A stretch of 64,000 nt of DNA. Origin: an uncultured Thermoguttaceae bacterium. GTDB lineage: Bacteria; Planctomycetota; Planctomycetia; Pirellulales; Thermoguttaceae. Made by a program: the position numbers and the translations under genes. The notes beneath the pieces were generated by a model, which saw only the letters and a program-made list of their open reading frames with translations, was not told the origin of the DNA and ran no database searches. Positions 28,630 to 37,010 of this stretch are shown here, piece after piece. The stretch is taken from positions 930,001 to 994,000 of the forward strand of contig CALKER010000006.1 in assembly GCA_938084835.1 (NCBI GenBank), given 5' to 3'. The first letter of the stretch is position 1. The number at the start of each line of letters is the position of its first letter.

Positions 28630-29703
28630 ATGCCACGGAAAGTGCTCAAACTCACAATAATGCTCGTCTTCGTGACGTATGTCTCGCCCGTACTAGGGCG
28701 GGAGGTGTGGGGTGGGCTGAGCAGGTTACTCGATTCGCCTGGTGAGTGGTCTGATATTAACCTCTGCAGCTACACCACAGCCTACGGTAATGAAGCAGGC
28801 AACATTCTGGTCTCAGATAGCACCACTTTGAACCAGTCGGTTGGGGCGGGCTCACTGTGCGCGCCGTGTCGGCCGGGCCTTGGCTCAGGAGTGTTGGGGG
28901 GCGGTTTAGTTGGCCAGGGTGGACTATGGAGTACTCCTCCCTCCGGGGAAGCCGCCGAAGGGCAGGCCATTTCGGTGGGCCCTCGAGCCCTGCTCCCGGG
29001 CGCCTCGCCCTGGTATGACCCGAATGCTCGGGGGGGCACTTGGTTGTGGATCGCCCCTACTCACACAAGTGCCACTATGGGCGGGGTGGAAGAGTCTTAT
29101 TTCGGTGTGGCGGAGGGAATCATCACCTCTTACCGGCTGACCCCTGGCCTTGGTCTTTATGCCTCGGTAGCCTTTATGCACAATGAGGACGCCACAGCAT
29201 TTTTGTCAACACTCGGCGTGCAAAAATTCGGCAATCCTGCCGGGCCTAGCCTGACGGATCGCGCCACTGCGTGGATATTCTGGGATTCGTCCGTGGATAC
29301 TTTAGACGGCGACAGGACGCATTTTCAACAACTTCGGTTTAATCTCGGTGTGGTAGGACCAGCGGGGGCAGAAGTGGGCGTGGCCTTCAGCATCTCATTG
29401 GATGAACCGGGCGAATACTTTCTTGTCCCAGTTGGAGGTGTGGGACTGCTGTCGTCAGGGGGATCGGTAGTTGGGCCCTACATTCGGTACCCGATCGGCA
29501 TCTTCGATCTCACCGCGATGCTCGGATACTCCGGAGTTTCCGAGTCTGGCGTGTTGGGTCTGGGTGCTGAAGCTCGGCTTACCGAGAATTCGTCAGTGTT
29601 CCTCGACTGGAAAACTGGCGGGGCGGAAGCAGCAGAGGGGCCGTCCTCTCTCCTAGTGGGATATAAGCTCGGCTTCGGTCGCGCAGATACGACCCGATAC
29701 TAA
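28630..29703 (+). CDS. Exported glycine-rich protein, possible beta-barrel-like surface protein
   Basis: A 357-residue protein with a signal peptide (about 1-23, LTIMLVFVTYVSPVLG). The Shine-Dalgarno GAAAGGAG is well placed. The body is rich in Gly and alternating hydrophobic/polar strands (e.g. LGLYASVAFMHNED, LRFNLGVVGPAGAEVGVAFSISLD, VFLDWKTGG), with a C-terminal YKLGFGRADTTRY. It resembles an outer-membrane or autotransporter-like beta-structure, but no family signature is seen. One CxxC-like LCAPC lies near residue 78. A strong terminator follows at 29811. Likely surface-located; function unknown. Confidence 0.7.
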   Translation: MPRKVLKLTIMLVFVTYVSPVLGREVWGGLSRLLDSPGEWSDINLCSYTTAYGNEAGNILVSDSTTLNQSVGAGSLCAPCRPGLGSGVLGGGLVGQGGLWSTPPSGEAAEGQAISVGPRALLPGASPWYDPNARGGTWLWIAPTHTSATMGGVEESYFGVAEGIITSYRLTPGLGLYASVAFMHNEDATAFLSTLGVQKFGNPAGPSLTDRATAWIFWDSSVDTLDGDRTHFQQLRFNLGVVGPAGAEVGVAFSISLDEPGEYFLVPVGGVGLLSSGGSVVGPYIRYPIGIFDLTAMLGYSGVSESGVLGLGAEARLTENSSVFLDWKTGGAEAAEGPSSLLVGYKLGFGRADTTRY

Positions 29704-30321
29704 GCCTCACCGGTGCGGCTGAACTCTCCTAACGCTAGGTAAATCTGGAAACCGGGGTCTTACTCCAAGAGGCCTAAAGTTTTCGTTCCTTGAACAGCCT
29801 CCATGATCTGAAGGCAGCTTCTATCGGAGCTGCCTTTTTTGTTTTTCAAACAAAGCTCCATCCTCCAAAAATGAGTTAAACTCGCAGGCTAGGTGTGAGG
29901 CCGCGGTACCCCCGTGGGCAATTTTCGGTGGCATGCTGCCTCTCGGCAACTTTTCACCCCTACGTCTTCTCGACGGCGCCAAGCGCATTGCTTGCAAGTA
30001 GGTTTGGATGCCGAGGCTTCGGAGGTTCGGAGCTTGTTAGTGTCTCTCATCCAAAGACAAGTGGCCTGGGTCTGTTTCGAGGGAGCTTATGGGCTTGGGG
30101 TGTTCTGTCTAGCTCTTCTGCTTTCCAGGATCAGCGTGCCCGTGGTGGCGCCAAAAGTCGTCGACTTCCCGTGGCGGTGAACGGGCCTTGCGCCACCTTC
30201 TCCGACACTGGTTAGGGGAAGATCCGGTCGTTACTCTAAAAGTAGTGAGGCTTCATCGCCACTGGTCCACTGGGAATTTGCCCAATCGCCGTTGAGATTA
30301 GCGGAGGTGGGGGACAGAACC
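29704..30321. other. Region between the surface protein and the CHAT gene
   Basis: Contains the terminator at 29811-29845. After it, a GTG-started frame (29914-30180, 88 residues, with WVCFEGAYGLGVFCLALLL that could span a membrane) and an overlapping frame (30111-30295: ...GGERALRHLLRHWLGEDPV...) both look somewhat protein-like. They could be pieces of one frameshifted gene. I do not call either. Confidence 0.4.
29811..29845 (+). terminator. Rho-independent terminator of the surface protein gene
   Basis: AAGGCAGCT / AGCTGCCTT with a short loop (TCTATCGG) followed by TTTTTTGTTTTT. It lies about 110 bases after the stop at 29703, on the plus strand. Confidence 0.88.
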
Positions 30322-33300
30322 TTGAGTAGTGGCAAAGAAGATGCGATGACTGGGCGCGTTCTTGTCTGTAATGCTCCCCTAAGGTCGGGCGACAAGTGCC
30401 AGGAGGCGCCTTTCGGGCCGGCTCGATGGGGCGCTTTTTTGTGCTTAATCGTCAGTTGTTACCTTTCTGTACCTTTGAGTGAAAAGGGCTTTCCTTTGGC
30501 TATTGGCTGGCAGAGGGCTACTACCGATATGGAGCGTCGCCTTCGGGCCAAACTGGCGGAGGTCACACCCGGATCGTACGAAAAAGCATTAACTTACCGT
30601 TTTCTTGGCGATCATCTACAAAAGGAGGGCCGGCTTAAAGAAGCCCATGATGCCTACGAAATGGCAGTAGAAATCTGCCACAAGCTACCTGACAATCGAG
30701 CCCGAGTATTGGGCGCTACAACGCAAATTCTCCAGGGGCGAGTTAGCCGACAGCTCGGCCAGTTTGCGAGGGCTCGGCAAAACTATGCCGACCTTGTGGC
30801 TTGGTTAGAGCCGTTGATGAAGTCTTCGCTCGAGAAGCCGCAAAGCAAGTGGGCCGGCCCCGACTTGGAGCTTGCCCTGACATTTTGTCACGCCCTGTTG
30901 GAGGCGGTCGACTTTCATCGAGAACTAAGTCAACATGTCGAGGCCAATCGGTATCTGGTTAAACTCGATAGTTTCCTCGAGGACGTTGTTGACCGACGTT
31001 TTTCGCTGGGCAAGCCTCCGGATTTCTGGCCGATTCAGGTGGCGGTGGCCTATTTGCGCGCAGAGCTAATGCGAGAGTGTTTTCATCCGGAGTTGGCACG
31101 CGAGCTATTCGAGGAAGCTCTGTCGTTAGCTCGCAAGGCAAAAGCTGAGGCAAAAAAATTGCGTAATGCGCGAATTGAATCGGAAATTTCCGACCTTGAA
31201 CTTCCGATCTCTTTTGGCCTTGCACTTTCGCATTACGACCTTGCTGAGATGAAGTTAAGCTCACCCCCTGAAAACTACGACCGAGCGTATCAGACTTTGC
31301 AGGGAATCTTGGAACGGTTGAAATCCATACGTCCTGTGGAAAGGGAGGCGTTTGAAGCCCGCTGCCGGATGAACTTAGGAATCCTCCTCCATGAGTTGGC
31401 CAACCTGAGTGAGCCTGCCGATCAAACTCTGCTTGCTCGCGCCGAGAAGGAATTGCAACAAGCACTAGCATATTTTTCCAGGAGCAAGCGGGGGGAACTT
31501 CCCAATTTTATTCACACCCTCAATTCCTTGGGGCTTTTGTTGCTAGAGCGACAAAAACCAGTCGAAGCGGCAGAGCTGGGGCAGGAAGCTCTTCGGGCCC
31601 TCCGCGAGCTCGATTCAATCACAGCAAATTTAGACCTTCGCCGGAATAGTTATATGCTTCTCGCCCGAAGCACTTGGGCCTCGGCTGGCCCAGACACTAG
31701 TCGGCGATATCAAGCTATCCGTTATGCGCAGGAAGCGGCACGATGCATCCAACGGCAGGCAGTCGAGCTCATCGGAGATCCATTTCTCCGGGGGGTTTCA
31801 AGGCAGCGTCTTTGGGGGAAGGTCGACGCGACCATCCTCGCGTGGTGGCGGGAGCTCGTGCAACAAGGGGAAGATGTGGACGTCTGCGAAATCCTCCAGG
31901 TATTTGAGCAAACGCGGGCAAGGTCACTCGTTGAAGAACTGGCCGCTGCCCACCGCGGTGGTCTTTCGCGAGGCTTTACTGCTGAGGAGGAACTAATCCT
32001 CTCGGAGGTGGGCCAATTGCAGATCCGGCTGGCAGAACTAGCTTTCCGGTTGAAGTTCGCTGAAGAAAAAGAGCAATCAGCGATCAAGCTTGAGATCAAG
32101 CAGGTGGAAGAAAACTACTTAAAACTGCTCCGCAAACTGTGGACATTTGACGCTGGGCCGATTTGGGCCGCGGATGCTGATGACCTATCCTTTTCGACTG
32201 AGCACCTGCGGAAATTAGTAGAGTGGATACAAGCTCGGCGACTGCTTGTGCTCTACTACCTCACAGATATGGGCCGAAGCTTTTTGTTAACGATTTATCC
32301 TACCTCCCACAAGCTGCGGTACTATCTCCACGAACTTAAAATTTCAGATGACGCGGCCGAGGTGCTTCGCAAACTCCTCGGCTGTTCACGACCGGAGGAA
32401 CTCACTGCCGGTAGTCTAAACTCAGAAAAGCTAAGGCGCATCTTTGATCCTGCTCGTGGCATCCTGCGGCTACTTGCCTCTAAGGAGCACGAAGTGCCAC
32501 AAAATCTGCTGCAGGTTTTAGGGAGTATCATTCTGCCGTCAGAAGTGCTTGATCGCATTGTAGACACGGCCAGCTATGAGATATTGGTTATTGTGGCTGA
32601 CGGACTCCTGGGAGTCTTCCCTTTTCAGGTTCTCTCAATACCGTATGGGCCTGTGGAACGGTATCTTGTTGAAATTGCCAATCCGATTGTGTATACGCCT
32701 TCGCTCACCGTTTGCCACAGGTTGGACACACGATCGGAGGTGCCACTTCGCCAAGCACTGACTTTAGCCAAGGTATTTTTCCCGGAATATCAAGGACGCT
32801 TCGAGCCACTTTTTCACGTTGTGAGGGAGTCGCGTCAATTGGCTGATCTCTGCGGGAGCCGAAACATCCAAGTCCTAAGCCGCGTGGACGACTCACCAAC
32901 ATCGCGGGTAGCAACGAAGGCCGAATTGAGGGCACTGGCTCCGGATTCCCAACTGCTACATATAGCTACGCATGGGCTCGGAGGTGAGGAATTCGGTCAA
33001 TGGGGTGGATGCCTGGTTTTGTCGGCGCCGGCAGGTCGTCCAATCGAAGAGGGGCTATTAACGCTCCCCGAAATTTACCGATTGCCTCTTCAATCCTGCC
33101 AGCTGGTTATCCTTTCGGCATGTCACACCCAGGCCGGCGCATCGGTGGAAGGCGAAGGTGTTTGGGGGGTAGCCCGGGGATTTCTCGTGGCCGGAGCACG
33201 TCAGGCGGTCGCCTCTGTGTGGTCCGTCGAAGAGAGGGCAACGTCAGAATTAATCACTCGATTAGTTCGCAATTTGCAAATTCAGGCCGAGTTGCCATCG

Positions 33301-33441
33301 GGCGGGGATCCGTCGATCCGGCGTGGCTTGAATACGGCTGCGGCACTACGGCAGGCACAGATTTCCTTGAGGCAGGATTTTCATGAGTGGGACCACCCCT
33401 GCTTTTGGGCACCGTTAGTGCTTATCGGGGCACCGCGCTGA
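30322..33441 (+). CDS. TPR-CHAT putative caspase-like protease, membrane-linked
   Basis: A protein of about 1040 residues. I start it at the TTG at 30322, which follows the strong GGAGGTGGGG at 30303; the ATG at 30346 is an alternative. One hydrophobic segment near the N-terminus (WGAFLCLIVSCYLSVPL) may be a signal anchor. Residues about 60-480 form a series of TPR-like helical repeats (e.g. YRFLGDHLQKEGRLKEAHDAYEMAVEI). The C-terminal CHAT domain has the caspase-like dyad: His in LLHIATHGLGG and Cys in LVILSACHTQAG, 50 residues apart (H876 and C926 counted from the ATG at 30346). The ending WDHPCFWAPLVLIGAPR is typical. CHAT proteins are proteases or pseudo-proteases in signalling or defence. 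The substrate is unknown. Confidence 0.9.
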   Translation: MSSGKEDAMTGRVLVCNAPLRSGDKCQEAPFGPARWGAFLCLIVSCYLSVPLSEKGFPLAIGWQRATTDMERRLRAKLAEVTPGSYEKALTYRFLGDHLQKEGRLKEAHDAYEMAVEICHKLPDNRARVLGATTQILQGRVSRQLGQFARARQNYADLVAWLEPLMKSSLEKPQSKWAGPDLELALTFCHALLEAVDFHRELSQHVEANRYLVKLDSFLEDVVDRRFSLGKPPDFWPIQVAVAYLRAELMRECFHPELARELFEEALSLARKAKAEAKKLRNARIESEISDLELPISFGLALSHYDLAEMKLSSPPENYDRAYQTLQGILERLKSIRPVEREAFEARCRMNLGILLHELANLSEPADQTLLARAEKELQQALAYFSRSKRGELPNFIHTLNSLGLLLLERQKPVEAAELGQEALRALRELDSITANLDLRRNSYMLLARSTWASAGPDTSRRYQAIRYAQEAARCIQRQAVELIGDPFLRGVSRQRLWGKVDATILAWWRELVQQGEDVDVCEILQVFEQTRARSLVEELAAAHRGGLSRGFTAEEELILSEVGQLQIRLAELAFRLKFAEEKEQSAIKLEIKQVEENYLKLLRKLWTFDAGPIWAADADDLSFSTEHLRKLVEWIQARRLLVLYYLTDMGRSFLLTIYPTSHKLRYYLHELKISDDAAEVLRKLLGCSRPEELTAGSLNSEKLRRIFDPARGILRLLASKEHEVPQNLLQVLGSIILPSEVLDRIVDTASYEILVIVADGLLGVFPFQVLSIPYGPVERYLVEIANPIVYTPSLTVCHRLDTRSEVPLRQALTLAKVFFPEYQGRFEPLFHVVRESRQLADLCGSRNIQVLSRVDDSPTSRVATKAELRALAPDSQLLHIATHGLGGEEFGQWGGCLVLSAPAGRPIEEGLLTLPEIYRLPLQSCQLVILSACHTQAGASVEGEGVWGVARGFLVAGARQAVASVWSVEERATSELITRLVRNLQIQAELPSGGDPSIRRGLNTAAALRQAQISLRQDFHEWDHPCFWAPLVLIGAPR

Positions 33442-33597
33442 GGACTGATGGGGTCAGGCTTAATGCGAGTCACTCTCCGCGGTGACTATCACCTAGTTTT
33501 CGCTGTGGTGTTTAATGCGGGCTGAGAAACCACGGCGGGCACTTTCCCATCCTGAGCCTTGGCAAGAAGGTCCGGGCAACGTAATTAAGATTCGCCT

Positions 33598-33628
33598 GAA
33601 GTTTTATCCTGTGAAGTTTTATCCTGAG
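33598..33628. repeat. Tandem 15-base direct repeat
   Basis: GAAGTTTTATCCTG occurs twice in a row in the convergent gap between the CHAT gene and the phosphopantetheinyl transferase. No function is evident. Confidence 0.45.
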
Positions 33629-33663
33629 AACAAAGGCCCTGGAGCCCGCCCAATTGTACCCGG

Positions 33664-34518
33664 TCAGACATCTACCCTCCAACTTTCGGGCTGTTCTTGC
33701 CATAAACGGAACCTGATCACATGCCAAGGTGTCGATGAGGCAACGGCAGCAAAGTACTCGGGCGCGGGTTGCCATTCCCAAACCCACCATGTTGAAGACC
33801 AACCTTCCTCCTCTCGCTGCGTGCGAAAAGATTCTCTCGGAATGTCAACGCGACGGAGCTCTGCAGCTCGTATTACAGCGATTCCTTGCTCGGTATTTTT
33901 CCCAAGCGATTCCTCTACAAAACATTGAGACGCGGGAGGGATGGCGGCTTGCTCAAGCCAGCAAATAGGAACCTGATCCAAGGGGAATGTCAACCCTGTG
34001 CCCACTCCTTTGAGCACGGCCTCTTTGCACGTCCACAAGCGGAAGAAAAGTTCCTCTCTTCGGTTCTCCGACTGCGAGCGAAGTGCGGCGGCTTCCGTGG
34101 CGGAGAAAAACCTCTCTCCCAACGGTAAAAGGTGAAAAATCCGGCGCACTTTTTCTAGGTCGACCCCTACTTCAAACCTCTCTCGCACGGCTAACACTGC
34201 TAATTCGCCTGAATGAGCAAGATTGAACTGAATGGCAGTGCCCTTTTCGCCAGCGAGGCGCGGTTTACCATTCGTGCCGACACGGAAGCATACCTCTTGT
34301 GGTGTACATCCCAAATACCAAGCCAAGACGTGCCGTAACCCCATGCGAGCACATAAAAAGCGAATCTGATGCTTCTGTTGACGAAGCCGCCGCGCCCGAT
34401 CTTGCTCTTCTGTACTCAAAAGCTCCCAGGCTTCTTTGGCACGTTGGGGATTATCCGTCCTCCAAAGCCAAAGGTCGACTTGATCGGTCGATGGGAGGTA
34501 GTCTCTCGCCGGTACCAT
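33664..34518 (-). CDS. 4'-phosphopantetheinyl transferase, Sfp type
   Basis: Moves the phosphopantetheine arm from coenzyme A to the Ser of carrier proteins. The 284-residue protein carries the Sfp-group motifs in order: FNLAHSGELAVL (98-109), GVDLEKV (118-124) with the acidic metal ligands, and RLWTCKEAVLKGVG (160-173). Its closest possible clients in the window are the two ACPs of the FAAL (about 2.4-5 kb to the right) and PKS genes. It is transcribed towards the CHAT gene and not with the PKS, but its role fits the cluster. An AAGGA lies just upstream of the ATG. Confidence 0.93.
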   Translation of the reverse strand: MVPARDYLPSTDQVDLWLWRTDNPQRAKEAWELLSTEEQDRARRLRQQKHQIRFLCARMGLRHVLAWYLGCTPQEVCFRVGTNGKPRLAGEKGTAIQFNLAHSGELAVLAVRERFEVGVDLEKVRRIFHLLPLGERFFSATEAAALRSQSENRREELFFRLWTCKEAVLKGVGTGLTFPLDQVPICWLEQAAIPPASQCFVEESLGKNTEQGIAVIRAAELRRVDIPRESFRTQREEEGWSSTWWVWEWQPAPEYFAAVASSTPWHVIRFRLWQEQPESWRVDV

Positions 34519-35160
34519 TTTCCTTCACAGAGCTTAAGCCTTAAACGTTTGGCCCGGAGAAGTCCTTCCCTAGAAGGTTGAGGCCATTGGTGTCAGTCCT
34601 CACGATCCACCTAAGCGATCCGCGCCGGCTGAAAGCACTGTGGTGCTCGACGGTCCTTGACCACGCGACCGAACTCACCCATCACTTGCCCCGTACCGGA
34701 AAGATTTGGGTCGCGCAAAAAACCCCGAAAAAGAGCCTGGCGAATTTTGCTCTCAGCAGCACATGTGGATCAAAGCCTTAGATTCTTCTCCCAACAATTC
34801 TTTTTCACTGCCCTCGTGTTTTCTTGTGAAGTGAAGCGGAAAAATTATCTTTCGACAGCAGGAAAGTAAACTTTGTGGTGGGAATGCGGCCATCTACCTG
34901 CCTACGGTCCCGATAGCTCATCCTAGTACCGCTTTTAGTGACGATCCGTAACGGGGGAGTGTGCGACGGCCTGGTGGCTTTCAAGCCATGGGTGGACGCT
35001 CTTCAGCCTGATCCAGCCCATCCGAGCAAACCGAATCGCTTGACAGCTCGGCACTCTTAGTCAAATGCTACCTTAAGGGCAAGTCGTCCAGCCAGGCCCA
35101 CAACCTCATGATCTGAAGCATCACACATTACAAGAGTTTATTAAGTTTATAAGCTGGATT
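34519..35160. other. Intergenic region between the transferase and the thioesterase
   Basis: No coding frame of interest and no recognisable RNA. Both flanking genes are on the minus strand and could be co-transcribed only across a 640-base gap. Confidence 0.45.
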
Positions 35161-35976
35161 CTATTGGGCGGAGGCCCTCCTCAGATGGTGCTTGAGATGG
35201 TGCTTGAGCACGCCGAGAAACAGCTCCGACCTTTCCCGGAAAAAGAAGTGTCCTCCTGGGAATAGCTCCGCCGTAAAACGTCCTCGAGCGGTGCTCCGCC
35301 AAGCTAATAAATCCCCCACCGGGACAAAAGGGTCAGCCCGTCCACCGCAAACCAGTAAATCGTACGGAATGGTTTTCTCGGCAGGAGGCTGGTAAGTTTC
35401 CACAGCTTTCAAATCTGCTCGGAGGAGTTTTAGGTAAATTTGCAAAGTTTGGTGGTCTCGGCGAAGTGGGACGGGAATAGGGCCGAAACGACTTTCAACA
35501 GCCTTTTCGAATTGATCATCGGAAAGGTGATGTATTGGTTCCCAGGTTCGCGCAAGATTAGGGGCTCGACAGCCACTAATCACTACGAGGGCTGGGGGAG
35601 GTAATTGGTTTTTAAGAATTTGGTCGGCCAACTCAAATACGAGAAACCCCCCGAAACTATGGCCGAAAAGCATGTAACGGCCACTCCCCAAGAGTTGAAC
35701 CATGTCCCGGCTGAGTTGGGCCGCAAGTTCAGGGATGCTTTCGCCAGGTGTTTCTCGACTTCGATGCTCGCGACCGGGAAGGACAACCGGTAAAACTACC
35801 GCCAAAGGGTCAAGTGCCCGAGGCCATCTGCTAAAGATCCAGCTTCCGCCCCCGGCATATGGGAAACAAAAGAGGAGATTTCGCTCAGTTAGAGGCAACT
35901 CTCTCGGCCAGGAGAGCCATCTTCGCCATGCGGCGTCCGGTTGAGATTTAGCGTAAGTTACCGTCTCCTCATCCAC
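35161..35976 (-). CDS. Type II thioesterase (alpha/beta hydrolase, PKS/NRPS editing)
   Basis: An external thioesterase of the type that removes stalled or misloaded acyl groups from carrier domains. The core is clear: LLFCFPYAGGGSWIFSRW (start of the hydrolase fold), VVLPGREHR, catalytic Ser in LFGHSFGG (S107 from this start), acidic residue in GGRADPFVPV and His in FPGGHFFFRE. Three possible starts are in frame. I prefer the GTG at 35976, which has AAAGGA six bases upstream; the ATG at 35982 and GTG at 36000 are alternatives. It lies next to, and divergent from, the FAAL/PKS genes, consistent with serving them. Confidence 0.9.
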   Translation of the reverse strand: MDEETVTYAKSQPDAAWRRWLSWPRELPLTERNLLFCFPYAGGGSWIFSRWPRALDPLAVVLPVVLPGREHRSRETPGESIPELAAQLSRDMVQLLGSGRYMLFGHSFGGFLVFELADQILKNQLPPPALVVISGCRAPNLARTWEPIHHLSDDQFEKAVESRFGPIPVPLRRDHQTLQIYLKLLRADLKAVETYQPPAEKTIPYDLLVCGGRADPFVPVGDLLAWRSTARGRFTAELFPGGHFFFRERSELFLGVLKHHLKHHLRRASAQ

Positions 35977-36373
35977 CGCCATTCCTTTCTTGAAATTCAC
36001 TATTTTTGCCGCAGTACCATTCGCAGAACACCCGAGTGGATTCCTTTGAAGAACTACCGCTGGAGAGCTACCGCCTATTGGGGTGTTCCGCGTTTCGGGT
36101 GTCTAAACTTAAAGGGATTTTGGACTTGAGGAAAGGCCCGAACATCCCCAGCGCGAGGTTCGGGGGACTACGCCGCACGAGAGTATTTGCATCCGTCGTG
36201 CCGACACGTAGCGATGAGCAGCGTCCGTGCAGCCCCTAGAGGCCCTATGAGGATGAGCGCTAAGCCGCCTTAGAAAAGCATTTGGAACTCGTGGTTTCCT
36301 TGCTAGTGTTGCCGCGTTACGAGGGATGTCATCACGGTTTAGGAGTTACAAACCCCTTGGACAGCAAATATTT

Positions 36374-36402
36374 TTGCGGTTAGTACCTCAGGAAGATAAA
36401 AT
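36374..36402 (+). promoter_or_regulatory. Candidate promoter just upstream of an orphan terminator
   Basis: TTGCGG (36374-36379) and TAAAAT (36397-36402) with a 17-base gap. Transcripts would begin about 36409, right at the terminator hairpin. Consensus matching only. Confidence 0.3.
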
Positions 36403-36412
36403 AGCTCTACGC

Positions 36413-36438
36413 GCAACCATGCAAGGTTGCCGTTTTTT
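36413..36438 (+). terminator. Orphan terminator or attenuator hairpin before the FAAL/PKS operon
   Basis: GCAACC / GGTTGC with loop ATGCAA, followed by CGTTTTTTCTT. No plus-strand gene lies within 2.9 kb upstream, so it may end a small RNA or attenuate transcription into the PKS genes. Confidence 0.6.
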
Positions 36439-37010
36439 CTTGATCACAATATTCATCCCACTTGCTTTATAATTTCCAAGTTCCCACGTTGCGGGGACTT
36501 CACCGTTAAACTCACGCGGCTACATTTGGGGGGATTTCAATCCAGGGGATAAAGTGCGTAGTATCAACCCTAAGTGGAGTTTTCAAAAACGGGGAGATTT
36601 TACTAAATAAGAGGGGTATGAAATAATACCAACTCGTGTAAAAGCTAGCAGGATGCATAAAAATTTTTTGGTTGAACATCGCCGGCAAAATACGGTGATG
36701 AGTGTGCCTTTCCGTTGATTGGATACGGTCGGTCGCGGCTTTAGCCTTCCGAATTACTCTTTATTCGAGAGGATGAGGACATTTAAACTGAGCTTCCTAA
36801 TTTGCCGTAGCGCGGTCCGGGCGGATGCCGAGGAGAAGGCGGTTGCGATCCGCCTTGGGTTTGATGCTTATCCCCGTGGCCGGCCGGTGTAAATGGATCG
36901 GAGAGGGCCGTGCGGAAAAGCCAGAATTCAACGCGAGAAACCAACATGCCTCCGTAGCGGGGAATAAATCCCCGAAGAAAATCCCTCGTGGGATTGAGGA
37001 CCGACATACG

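Larger units (their letters stand above)
35977..37010. other. 1.0-kb divergent control region of the FAAL/PKS cluster
   Basis: No real gene is seen. It includes AT-rich parts (36360-36760). TTGCGG-17-TAAAAT (36374-36402) is followed immediately by a hairpin terminator (36413-36438), and a TATAAT lies at 36468. This may control expression of the FAAL-PKS operon, which starts at 37011. In-frame extension of the FAAL back to 36825 looks non-coding. Confidence 0.45.

Noticed and set aside
36825..37010. N-terminal extension of the FAAL protein
   Set aside because: The added 62 residues are basic and unlike FAAL N-termini, while the ATG at 37011 begins right before the conserved domain and follows GAGGA.
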